Source: Pseudoxanthomonas mexicana (GTDB lineage: Bacteria > Pseudomonadota > Gammaproteobacteria > Xanthomonadales > Xanthomonadaceae). Taken from it: a DNA stretch of 64,000 bases. The stretch covers positions 62,001 to 126,000 of the forward strand of contig NZ_LSIF01000073.1 in the NCBI RefSeq assembly GCF_001556105.1. The letters are read 5' to 3'. The notes beneath the pieces were generated by a model. The model worked only from the letters and a program-made list of their open reading frames with translations. It had not been told where the DNA came from and did no database searches. A program made the translations under genes and the position numbers. Positions 44,407 through 53,674 of the stretch are shown here, one piece after another; the first letter of the stretch is position 1, and every line of letters begins with the position of its first letter.

Positions 44407-45168
44407 ATGAGCGAATCCCCCTACGAACGCGGCACCACCCATTTCGGCTTCCGCGACGTCGCCGCCAAGGACAAGCAGAAGCTCGTCGGCGAGGTCTTCA
44501 CCTCGGTGGCCGGCAAGTACGACCTGATGAACGACCTGATGAGCCTCGGCATCCATCGGGTCTGGAAGCGCTACTTCGTCAGCACTTGCCAGGTGAAGCG
44601 CGGCGACCGCGTGCTCGACCTGGCGGGCGGCACCGGCGACATCGCCGCGTTGTTGAAGGATCGGGTGGGCGACACCGGCCAGATCGTGCTGGGCGACATC
44701 AACGCCGGCATGCTGTCGGTCGGCCGCGACCGCATGACCGACCGTGGCGTGGTGCAGGGCCTGGAGTACGTGCAGTGCAACGCCGAGGCGCTGCCGTTCC
44801 CGGATGCCAGCTTCGACCTGGTCACGATCGCCTTCGGCCTGCGCAACGTCACCGACAAGGCGGCCGCGCTGCGCGACATGCATCGCGTGCTGAAGATCGG
44901 CGGGCAGGCACGCGTGCTGGAGTTTTCCGAAGTGACGGTGGACTGGTTCAAGCCGGTCTACGACTTCCATTCGTTCAAGGTGCTGCCGAAGCTGGGCCAG
45001 CTGTTCGCGCAGGACGCCGGCAGCTACCAGTACCTGGCCGAAAGCATCCGCCAGCACCCGCCGCAGGCCGAGCTGCAGGGCATGATGGACGAGGCCGGTT
45101 TCGCGCGGACCAGCTACAAGAACCTGTCCGCCGGCATCGTCGCCATCCATACCGGCTACAAGGTCTGA
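44407..45168 (+). CDS. ubiE: ubiquinone/menaquinone C-methyltransferase
   Basis: A 253-residue SAM-dependent methyltransferase of ubiquinone (and menaquinone) synthesis. Signatures are HFGFRDVAAKDKQKLVGEVFTSVAGKYDLMNDLMS at the N-terminus, SAM motif I VLDLAGGTGDIA, the post-motif ITIAFGLRNVTDK-like VTIAFGLRNVTDKAAAL and the C-terminal GMMDEAGF...YKNLSAGIVAIHTGYKV. The full family length is present. It follows the protease array in the same direction but is an unrelated housekeeping gene. Confidence 0.97.
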   Translation: MSESPYERGTTHFGFRDVAAKDKQKLVGEVFTSVAGKYDLMNDLMSLGIHRVWKRYFVSTCQVKRGDRVLDLAGGTGDIAALLKDRVGDTGQIVLGDINAGMLSVGRDRMTDRGVVQGLEYVQCNAEALPFPDASFDLVTIAFGLRNVTDKAAALRDMHRVLKIGGQARVLEFSEVTVDWFKPVYDFHSFKVLPKLGQLFAQDAGSYQYLAESIRQHPPQAELQGMMDEAGFARTSYKNLSAGIVAIHTGYKV

Positions 45169-45229
45169 GGGCGGCCGGGGCCGAGCGCGGTAAACTGGGG
45201 ACTTCCCCCGTATCGCTGGAAGTTCCCTG

Positions 45230-47143
45230 ATGCGTTCACTGGCTTTGCTGTTGTCCTGCGCCGCCGTGCTGGCGGCCGGTTGTTCCAAGGAACCCGAACC
45301 CGCTCCCGTGGCCGCCACGCCCAAGCCCGCCGTCGAGGCGCCCGTCGACCAGGACGAGCACTCCTACGCCGAACCGCGCAAGGTCGCCATCGATGACCTG
45401 GCGCTGGATATCGCCGTCGACTTCGACGCCAAGACCATCGGCGGCACCGCGACCTACACGCTGGACTGGAAGGACAAGGCCGCCACCCAACTGGTGCTGG
45501 ACACGCGCGACCTGGCCATCGCCACGGTGGAAGGCGAGGCCAATGGCGCCTGGGCGCCGCTGAAGTACGCGCTGGCCGCCAAGGACGCCGTGCTGGGCAG
45601 CAAGCTGACCATCGAGACGCCGGCCCGCAACGCCAAGATCCGCGTCACCTACACCAGCTCGCCCGAGGCCTCCGGCCTGCAGTGGCTGACGCCGGAGATG
45701 ACCGAAGGCAAGCAACTGCCCTTCATGTTCAGCCAGTCGCAACAGATCCACGCGCGCAGCTGGGTGCCGCTGCAGGACACGCCGCAGGTGCGCTACACCT
45801 ACAGCGCGCAGGTGACCTCGCGTCCTGACGTGATGGTGCTGATGAGCGCCGACAACGATCCGGCCGCCGCGCGCGACGGCGAGTACACGTTCAAGATGCC
45901 GCAGAAGATCCCGTCGTACCTGATGGCGATCGCCGCCGGCGACCTGGTGTTCAAGCCGATTTCCGCGCGCAGCGGCGTCTGGGCCGAGCCGGCGATGGTC
46001 GACAAGGCCACCAAGGAATTCGAAGACACCGAGAAGATGATCGCCGCGACCGAGCAGCTGTACGGCCCCTACCGCTGGGACCGCTACGACATGCTGGTGC
46101 TGCCGCCGTCGTTCCCGTACGGCGGCATGGAGAACCCGCGCCTGAGTTTCATCACGCCCACGGTGATCGTCGGCGACAAGACGCTGGTCTCGCTGATCGC
46201 GCATGAGCTGGCGCACAGCTGGTCGGGCAACCTGGTGACCTTCTCCAGCGCCAAGCACGGCTGGTTGAACGAGGGCTTCACCAGCTACGTCGAGAACCGC
46301 ATCGTCGAGGCGCTGTACGGCAAGGAGACCTCCAGCATGGAGTACTCCATCGCCCGCAACAGTTTGAAGAAGGACATCGGCACGATGCCGGAAGCGACGC
46401 AGTCGCTGGCGGTCAAGCCAGGCACGCCGCTGGACGCGGACGACGCACTCAGTGCGGTGTCGTACGACAAGGGCGCGTGGTTCCTGCAGTTCCTGGAAGA
46501 GCGCTTCGGCCGGCAGGAGTTCGATGCCTTCCTGCGTGGCTACTTCGACCACTTCGCGTTCCAGAGCATCACGACCGAGCAGTTCCTCGACTACGCGAAG
46601 AAAAACCTGTTCGACAAGCACCCCAACCTGGTCAGCGATGCCGAGATCCAGGCCTGGGTCTACGGCACGGGCATCCCGGCCAACGCGCCGCAGGTGCAGT
46701 CGCGCGGCTTTTCCAACACCGACACCGCGCGCATCGCCTGGCAGGGCAGCGGCCAGCTGCCGAATCCACAGCTCACCGACGCCTGGGTGACCCAGCAATG
46801 GGTGCATTTCCTCGAAGGCATGGGCGAGAAGCTGACCGTCGAGCAGCTGAAGCAGCTGGATGACGCCTACCACTTCACCGGTACGGCCAACGGCGAGATC
46901 GCGATGCGCTGGTATCCGCTGACCATCCGCAGCGGTTACGTCGACGCGCAGCCGGAGATCGCCAAGTTCATCGAGCGCGTCGGCCGTCGCAAACTGATCC
47001 TCCCGATCTACGAAGAACTGGTGAAGACGCCGGAGGGCCTGACGCTGGCGAAGGACAGCTTCGCGCGCGCCAGGCCGGGCTACCACCCGATCACGACCGG
47101 GTCGGTCGAGGCGCTGCTGGCGAAGGCGTCGGCGAGCCCGTAA
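45230..47143 (+). CDS. M1 family metallopeptidase (aminopeptidase), lipoprotein
   Basis: A 637-residue M1 peptidase similar to the LTA4 hydrolase/aminopeptidase group. It has a lipoprotein signal (LLLSCAAVLAAGC), so it should be anchored in the envelope. Substrate motif GGMENPRL precedes the zinc site HELAHSWSGN (H325, E326, H329) with third ligand E348 in LNEGF. The C-terminal helical domain (about 470-630) matches the LTA4H family. It could release N-terminal residues from peptides produced by the S9 and zinc peptidases nearby (inference). The next gene starts three bases after its stop. Confidence 0.94.
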   Translation: MRSLALLLSCAAVLAAGCSKEPEPAPVAATPKPAVEAPVDQDEHSYAEPRKVAIDDLALDIAVDFDAKTIGGTATYTLDWKDKAATQLVLDTRDLAIATVEGEANGAWAPLKYALAAKDAVLGSKLTIETPARNAKIRVTYTSSPEASGLQWLTPEMTEGKQLPFMFSQSQQIHARSWVPLQDTPQVRYTYSAQVTSRPDVMVLMSADNDPAAARDGEYTFKMPQKIPSYLMAIAAGDLVFKPISARSGVWAEPAMVDKATKEFEDTEKMIAATEQLYGPYRWDRYDMLVLPPSFPYGGMENPRLSFITPTVIVGDKTLVSLIAHELAHSWSGNLVTFSSAKHGWLNEGFTSYVENRIVEALYGKETSSMEYSIARNSLKKDIGTMPEATQSLAVKPGTPLDADDALSAVSYDKGAWFLQFLEERFGRQEFDAFLRGYFDHFAFQSITTEQFLDYAKKNLFDKHPNLVSDAEIQAWVYGTGIPANAPQVQSRGFSNTDTARIAWQGSGQLPNPQLTDAWVTQQWVHFLEGMGEKLTVEQLKQLDDAYHFTGTANGEIAMRWYPLTIRSGYVDAQPEIAKFIERVGRRKLILPIYEELVKTPEGLTLAKDSFARARPGYHPITTGSVEALLAKASASP

Positions 47144-47146
47144 GGC

Positions 47147-48124
47147 ATGCCGGTCCGCATGACCCGCGCAAGGACGGTCGCCCTGGTGGCGGCCGTTCTT
47201 GTCTGCGCGCTCGCGTTGTGGGCGTGGCGCGACCCGATGGCGCCCTTGCGCGCCGGGATGGCGATGCAGGGTGGGTGGATCGGCCTGTCCGAGCGCCATG
47301 CCGTCATCGACGACCATCGCTGGGTCTACGACGAACGCGACGGAAAGGATCCCGCCGCGCCGACGGTGGTGATGGTGCATGGCTTCACCGGCAGCAAGGA
47401 GAACTGGTATCCGCTGGCGGAAAGCCTCCGCGGCCCGTATCGGCTGGTGATTCCCGACCTGCCGGGCTGGGGCGAAAGCCAGCGCCTCGCCGGTGCGGAC
47501 TACGGGTTCAAGGCGCAGGCGGCGCGGCTGGCGGCTTTTCTGTCGCACGTCCGTCGCGACGGCAGTCCGGTCGTGCTGCTCGGCCATTCGATGGGCGGAG
47601 GCATCGTGGCGATCGTCGCGGCGGAACATCCGGACCTCGTTGCGCGCGTGGCGTTGATCGATGCCGCGGGCGTGCGCTTCAACGACAACGTGTTCGGTAC
47701 CGAGGTGTTGGCAGGGAAGAATCCGTTTGGCGTCCATGATGCTGCGTCCCTGCAGCGTTACCTCGACACCGTCTTCCACGATCGCGCCGCGCAGCCCGCC
47801 ATTCCCTGGCCGGCGTCGAAGGCGGTGATCGACTGGCGCATCGCGCAGGCACCGTTCGAGCAGCAGGTGCTGGACCGCATCGGTCGCAGCGACGAGCGTT
47901 TCCTGCCCGGCGAGAGGGCCGCGTCGATCCGCCAGCCGGCGCTGCTGCTGTGGTGCCGGCAGGACCGCGTGATCGACCCCAGCGCGATGGCGCTGTACGC
48001 CAGGAAGATCCCGCAGGCCATGCAGGTTTCACTCGATGGTTGCGGCCATATGTCCATCATGGAAAAACCCGACGAGGTGGCGGCCGCGGTCGCCCAGTTG
48101 ATACAGCAAGGCACACCCCGATGA
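47147..48124 (+). CDS. alpha/beta hydrolase, membrane-anchored
   Basis: A 325-residue hydrolase with an N-terminal hydrophobic segment (VALVAAVLVCALALWAW) that serves as signal anchor. The fold is clear: oxyanion HGFTGSKENW, nucleophile S148 in LLGHSMGGGIV, acid region LLLWCRQDRVIDP and terminal histidine in DGCGHMSIMEKPDEV. Substrate is unknown; lipase/esterase-like members of this group act on lipids or esters. It starts three bases after the M1 peptidase and overlaps the next lipoprotein gene by four bases, so three genes form an operon. Confidence 0.9.
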   Translation: MPVRMTRARTVALVAAVLVCALALWAWRDPMAPLRAGMAMQGGWIGLSERHAVIDDHRWVYDERDGKDPAAPTVVMVHGFTGSKENWYPLAESLRGPYRLVIPDLPGWGESQRLAGADYGFKAQAARLAAFLSHVRRDGSPVVLLGHSMGGGIVAIVAAEHPDLVARVALIDAAGVRFNDNVFGTEVLAGKNPFGVHDAASLQRYLDTVFHDRAAQPAIPWPASKAVIDWRIAQAPFEQQVLDRIGRSDERFLPGERAASIRQPALLLWCRQDRVIDPSAMALYARKIPQAMQVSLDGCGHMSIMEKPDEVAAAVAQLIQQGTPR

Positions 48125-48861
48125 AGAAGAACGCAATGAAGACGCTGATGTTGGCGCTGGCCTGCGCGCTGGCCCTGTCCGCCTGTGGTGATCGCGAAGC
48201 CGAGCGCGCGGCCGCCGCGGCCGCGCAGGCGGCGGCCGTCGAGCAACAGGCCGATGAACTGGCGAAGAAGTACGACAGTGCCGTGGCCTCCGGCGACTGG
48301 GACATGGCGCGCATCCATGGCATCGCGCTGCTCGACCAGTACCCGCAGAGCGTGGCGGCCGGACGCATCGGGCCGTCGCTCGACGAAGTGAAGGGCAAGG
48401 CCGAGGCGGTGCGCGACCAGCGCAGGATGGAAGCGCTGTGGGCGTATGCGCAGGTGGCGGCCGATGGCGGCACCCAGCGCTCGGCGATGATCTACAGCAA
48501 GGAACCGGTGGACGTGGATGGCAGCGGCGCCAAGCCGGTGCAGCTGGTGTTCCGCGACCATCCCACGTGGAAACGCAGCAGCTACCTGGTGCTGCAGGCC
48601 AGCGACTTCGCCAAGGCGTGCTACAGCCGTTGCCAGGTGACCGTGGTGGCGGACGGCGCCGCGCCCAAGCGCATGGCGTCCCATCGGCCGGATACCGACG
48701 AAGCCACCGCGATGTTCATCGACGACAACAAGGCGCTGTGGCGCCTCGTGCGCAAGACCAAGGTGCTGGAAGTCGAGTTTCCGGTGAAGGATGGCAGCAT
48801 GCGCAAGGCCGTGTTCGAAACCGGCGGCCTGGACGGCAGCCAGATGCCGGGATGGGACTGA
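48121..48861 (+). CDS. lipoprotein of unknown function
   Basis: A 246-residue lipoprotein (lipobox LSAC after MKTLMLALACALA). An Ala/Glu-rich coiled-coil-like stretch (REAERAAAAAAQAAAVEQQADELAKKY, about 25-52) leads to a domain with SGDWDMARIHGIALLDQYPQS and a C-terminal part with KACYSRCQVTVVADG. I recognise no named family. The start ATG 48121 overlaps the hydrolase stop (ATGA). Confidence 0.75.
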   Translation: MKKNAMKTLMLALACALALSACGDREAERAAAAAAQAAAVEQQADELAKKYDSAVASGDWDMARIHGIALLDQYPQSVAAGRIGPSLDEVKGKAEAVRDQRRMEALWAYAQVAADGGTQRSAMIYSKEPVDVDGSGAKPVQLVFRDHPTWKRSSYLVLQASDFAKACYSRCQVTVVADGAAPKRMASHRPDTDEATAMFIDDNKALWRLVRKTKVLEVEFPVKDGSMRKAVFETGGLDGSQMPGWD

Positions 48862-49511
48862 GCGCGGTGGCGTCCGCTGAGGTCGATGCGCCGTCGCTGT
48901 CGGCGCTGCGGCACTGGGTGTTCGACCTGGATGGCACGCTGACGGAAGCGGTGCACGATTTCGTGCTGATCCGGCGCGCGCTGGACATCCCGCTGGACGC
49001 CGACATCCTGGCCCATCTGGCGGCGTTGCCAGCCAGTGAGGCGCAAGACAAGCACGCCTGGCTGATGCAGCACGAGCGTGCCCTGGCCGAAGCGGCGACG
49101 GCGGCCACCGGCGCGGTCGCCCTGGTGCGTGCCCTGCATGCAAGGGGGTGTCGCCTCGGCATCCTCACCCGCAATGCGCGCGAACTGGCCGTGGTGACGC
49201 TGGCGGCGATCGGGCTGGCGGACGTCTTCGATGCAGCCGACGTCCTCGGCCGCGACGAGGCGGCACCCAAGCCCGCGCCGGATGGCCTGCACTACTTCGC
49301 AGCGCGATGGGCCGTGCCACCGGCGCAGATGGTGATGGTGGGCGACTACCGGTTCGACCTGGAATGCGGTCGCGCCGCCGGCACGCACACCCTGCTGGTC
49401 AATTGCGTGGGCGACGGCTGGCCGGCGTTGGCGACCTGGCGGTCGCCCGATTGCGCGGCGGTCCTGGCAGGACTCGACGCCGCGCCGGTGCAGGCGGCTT
49501 ACAGCGCGTAG
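48852..49511 (+). CDS. HAD-family phosphatase
   Basis: A 219-residue haloacid-dehalogenase-type hydrolase. Motif I is DLDGT (D25, D27), motif II LTRNAR, motif III with K in APKPAPDGL, motif IV GDYRFDLECGRAAG. It resembles phosphoglycolate-phosphatase-like HAD enzymes; substrate unknown. The cap is small. The start ATG 48852 overlaps the lipoprotein gene by ten bases and lacks a strong ribosome-binding site. Confidence 0.88.
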   Translation: MGLSAVASAEVDAPSLSALRHWVFDLDGTLTEAVHDFVLIRRALDIPLDADILAHLAALPASEAQDKHAWLMQHERALAEAATAATGAVALVRALHARGCRLGILTRNARELAVVTLAAIGLADVFDAADVLGRDEAAPKPAPDGLHYFAARWAVPPAQMVMVGDYRFDLECGRAAGTHTLLVNCVGDGWPALATWRSPDCAAVLAGLDAAPVQAAYSA

Positions 49512-49595
49512 CCGCGCCGAGTGGAGGCAGGGGCGCCGGTACTGTCGGCGCCGTCGCCACGGCAGGAGATCCCGCCGCCCAACTGGCTTTTTTCC

Positions 49596-50528
49596 TTACA
49601 GCGCGTAGCCGAACTGCTGCTTGAACTGTTCGTTGAATTCGCCGAAGTCGAAGCGCTGGTTCTGCGTACCCGGATGTTCGACCTTCAGTGCGCCCATCAG
49701 GTTGCCCATGCGGCCGATGGTCAGCCAGTCGTAGCCTTTCTCGATGCCGTAGATCAGGCCGGCGCGGAACGCGTCGCCGCAGCCGGTCGGGTCGGTCACG
49801 CGGCGCTCGTGCGCCGGCGGGATGTCGTAGGTCTTCTCGGGCGTGTGGATCAGCGAGCCGTGCGGACCGCGCGTGGTGATATAGGCCTTCACCCGCTTGA
49901 CGATGTCGGCTTCGCTCCAGCCGGTACGCTCCTGCAGCAGGTTCGACTCGTAGTCGTTCACGGTCACGTAGTCCGCCAGCTCGATGAAGTGGCGCAGCTC
50001 CTCGCCGTTGAACAGCGGCATGGCCTGGCCGGGATCGAAGATGAAGGGAATGCCGGCCTCGGCGAACTCGGCGGCGTTCTGGATCATGCCTTCGCGACCG
50101 TCGGGGCTGACGATGCCGAAGGTCACGCCGGCCACGTCCTTCACGTGGTTCTCGTAGCTGCGCATCATCGCGCCCGGATGGAACGCGGTGATCTGGTTGT
50201 TGTCGTGGTCGGTGGTGATGAACGCCTGCGGGGTGAACAGTTCGTCGATCACCTTCACCTGGGTCAGGTTGATGCCCTGTTCGACGAAATGCTCGCGGTA
50301 GGGACCGAAATCCTGGCCCACCGTCGCCATCGGTATCGGGTCGCCGCCCAGCAGCTTCAGGTTGTAGGCGATGTTGCCGGCGCAGCCGCCGAACTCGCGG
50401 CGCATGCGCGGCACCAGGAACGACACATTCAGGATGTGCACCTTGTCCGGCAGGATGTGGTTCTTGAACTGGTCCGGGAACACCATGATGGTGTCGTAGG
50501 CAAGGGAACCACAGATCAGTGCGGACAT
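49596..50528 (-). CDS. PfkB-family carbohydrate kinase (adenosine kinase-like)
   Basis: A 310-residue ribokinase-fold enzyme. Signature 1 is FGGCAGNIAYNLKLLGGD, with ALICGSLAYDTIM at the start as in bacterial adenosine kinases; signature 2 is RRVTDPTGCGDAFRAGLIYG, with the catalytic aspartate in GCGDAF. It phosphorylates a nucleoside or sugar using ATP. Adenosine is the best guess from the overall resemblance, not proven. It is transcribed away from mreB. Confidence 0.9.
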   Translation of the reverse strand: MSALICGSLAYDTIMVFPDQFKNHILPDKVHILNVSFLVPRMRREFGGCAGNIAYNLKLLGGDPIPMATVGQDFGPYREHFVEQGINLTQVKVIDELFTPQAFITTDHDNNQITAFHPGAMMRSYENHVKDVAGVTFGIVSPDGREGMIQNAAEFAEAGIPFIFDPGQAMPLFNGEELRHFIELADYVTVNDYESNLLQERTGWSEADIVKRVKAYITTRGPHGSLIHTPEKTYDIPPAHERRVTDPTGCGDAFRAGLIYGIEKGYDWLTIGRMGNLMGALKVEHPGTQNQRFDFGEFNEQFKQQFGYAL

Positions 50529-51893
<1,365 letters not shown>

Positions 51894-52031
51894 CACGGGG
51901 CCTGCGGCTGCGGCCAGCGGGAGCGGCATGGCCGCTCCGCGCGCCCGACGCCGCGCGACGCACGTTGATTCGCCACCCGGTCGCGGTTTCGCCCCGCGGC
52001 CCACTCCGATCCACCTCCCTTCGGCCCTGAC

Positions 52032-53189
52032 GTGCCTTCCTACGCCGGTCCCCCCGTCGCCACCCGCGGTGAAGTCGCCAGCACGCTGCGGCTGCTCGGC
52101 TATCTCGCGCTGACCATCGCGCTGGTGATCCTGGACCATCGCGGCGGCTGGTTGTCGCAACTGCGCGCGCAGGCCAACGCGGTCACCCAGCCGCTGTGGT
52201 GGGTGGCGGGCCTGCCTGGCCGCGTGACCACCCGCGTCCAGGACGATGCGGCCACCCGCACCGGCCTGATCGAAGAGAACCAGCGCCTGCGCAACGACAT
52301 GCTGGTCGCCAACGCCCGGCTCGCCCGGCTGCAGACCGCGGCGGCCGACAACGCCCAGCTGCGCGCGCTGCTCGGCGTGAAGACCTCGCGCGGACTGGAT
52401 GTGCAACTGGCGCCGATCCTCGACATCGACCTCGCCCCGGGCCGTCAGCGGCTGGTACTGGACGTGGGCAGTCGCGCCGGCGCGCTGGTCGGCCAATCGG
52501 TCATCGATGCGGGCGGCCTGATGGGCCAGATCATCGAGACCACGCCCGCCCACGCCACCGTGCTGCTGCTGACCGATCCTGACCATGCGGTGCCGGTGGT
52601 GGTCGCGCGCAACGGCGTGCGCCTGATCGTCTACGGGCGCGGCCGCAGCGACCTGCTGGAACTGGCCGACGTCCCCCTCAACAGCGGTGTCGAGGTCGGT
52701 GACGTGCTGGTGACCTCTGGTCTTGGCGGCCGCTTCCCGGCGGGTTTCCCGGTCGGCACGATCTCCGCGCTGCGCCCGGACGACAGCCATGCCTTCCTGG
52801 TCGGCGACGTCACCCCGGCCGCGCGGCTGGACCGCGGCCGCGACGTGCTGTTGCTGAAATCGGCGCCGCCGCTGCCGTTGCCGCCGGCGGATCCGAGCCG
52901 GTTCCTGCCTGAGCCGGCCTCGCCAGCGGCAGGCTCCGCCAGTCCGGTGGAAACGGGACCGGCCGCGTCCGCGACCCAAAGCCCCTCTCCCGCCGGGAGA
53001 GGGGTTGGGGAGAGGGGCAACGAAGGCAGCAATGCCGGCGCAACCAACACCGCGTCCGCGCCCGCGACAGTTGCTCCGCGAGCTTCGCGCCCCGTGAACG
53101 CGCCGACCCTCACCCCAACCCCTCTCCCGGGGGGAGAGGGGCCGAAAGCGCCGTCCTCGAACCCGCCGGCAACGGAGCCGCAGCGATGA
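52032..53189 (+). CDS. mreC: rod shape-determining protein MreC, tail extended by repeats
   Basis: A 385-residue bitopic inner-membrane protein: transmembrane helix LLGYLALTIALVILDH (about 20-35), coiled coil (about 60-110) and the periplasmic beta-barrel MreC domain (about 115-280; VVARNGVRLIVYGRG, VLVTSGLGGRFPAGFPVG). Beyond about residue 285 the protein is Pro/Ala-rich. This tail contains two in-frame copies, in opposite orientation, of a GC-rich palindromic repeat, read as SPSPAGRGVGERG and LTPTPLPGGEG. Without them MreC would be close to usual length. It overlaps mreD by four bases. Confidence 0.95.
   Translation: MPSYAGPPVATRGEVASTLRLLGYLALTIALVILDHRGGWLSQLRAQANAVTQPLWWVAGLPGRVTTRVQDDAATRTGLIEENQRLRNDMLVANARLARLQTAAADNAQLRALLGVKTSRGLDVQLAPILDIDLAPGRQRLVLDVGSRAGALVGQSVIDAGGLMGQIIETTPAHATVLLLTDPDHAVPVVVARNGVRLIVYGRGRSDLLELADVPLNSGVEVGDVLVTSGLGGRFPAGFPVGTISALRPDDSHAFLVGDVTPAARLDRGRDVLLLKSAPPLPLPPADPSRFLPEPASPAAGSASPVETGPAASATQSPSPAGRGVGERGNEGSNAGATNTASAPATVAPRASRPVNAPTLTPTPLPGGEGPKAPSSNPPATEPQR
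52982..53017. repeat. palindromic repeat copy 1, inside mreC
   Basis: CCCCTCTCCC (52982-52991), GCC, GGGAGAGGGG (52995-53004), followed by TTGGGGAGAGGGG. The 23-base hairpin is identical to the copy at 55621-55643. Confidence 0.85.
53109..53141. repeat. palindromic repeat copy 2, inside mreC, inverted
   Basis: CTCACCCCAA followed by CCCCTCTCCC (53119-53128), GGG and GGGAGAGGGG (53132-53141). Read on the other strand it is the same element as copy 1 (hairpin then TTGGGGTGAG), so copies 1 and 2 face each other across about 90 bases. Confidence 0.85.
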
Positions 53190-53671
53190 GCCGCGCGCGC
53201 ACCGGCTGGCTGATGCCGCTGAGTATCCTCGTCGCCCTGCTGCTGGGGCTGTTGCCGCTGCCCGACCTGCTGCAGCCGTTGCGTCCGTACTGGCTGGCGC
53301 TGGTGGTGGCGTACTGGGTGATCGAGGCGCCGGACAGCGCCGGCCTCGGCTTCGCCGTGATCGTCGGCCTGATCGCCGACCTGATGTTCGGCACGCTGCT
53401 GGGCGAACAGGCGCTGCGCCTGCTGATCATGGCCTTCATCCTGCAGCGTTTCCGCGCGCGGCTGCGGTTCTTCCCGATGTCGCAGCAGGCGCTGGCGATC
53501 GGCGGCTTGCTGCTCAACGACCGCATCGTCACCACCGTGGTGCAGCTGGCGCTGGGCGAGCCGACGCTGCCCTGGGCCTACTGGTGGGCACCGCTGCTGG
53601 GCATGCTGTTCTGGCCGCCGTTGTTCGTGCTGATGGACGCGCTGCGGCTGGGTCGCCGCAGGCGGGGCTGA
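53186..53671 (+). CDS. mreD: rod shape-determining protein MreD
   Basis: A 161-residue inner-membrane protein with five or so hydrophobic helices (MPLSILVALLLGLLPLP, WLALVVAYWVIEAP, FAVIVGLIADLMFG, LLIMAFILQRF, WAPLLGMLFWPPLFVLM). It forms the elongasome membrane complex with MreC, RodA and PBP2. ATG overlaps the mreC stop (ATGA); mrdA starts three bases after its stop. Confidence 0.96.
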   Translation: MSRARTGWLMPLSILVALLLGLLPLPDLLQPLRPYWLALVVAYWVIEAPDSAGLGFAVIVGLIADLMFGTLLGEQALRLLIMAFILQRFRARLRFFPMSQQALAIGGLLLNDRIVTTVVQLALGEPTLPWAYWWAPLLGMLFWPPLFVLMDALRLGRRRRG

Positions 53672-53674
53672 GCG

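Noticed and set aside
45236..47779. An 847-codon minus-strand open frame over the M1 aminopeptidase
   Set aside because: Antisense shadow of a gene with intact zinc motifs.
52982..53141. Palindromic repeats as a CRISPR array
   Set aside because: Only three short palindromes, in mixed orientation, two inside a gene, with no regular spacers and no cas genes.
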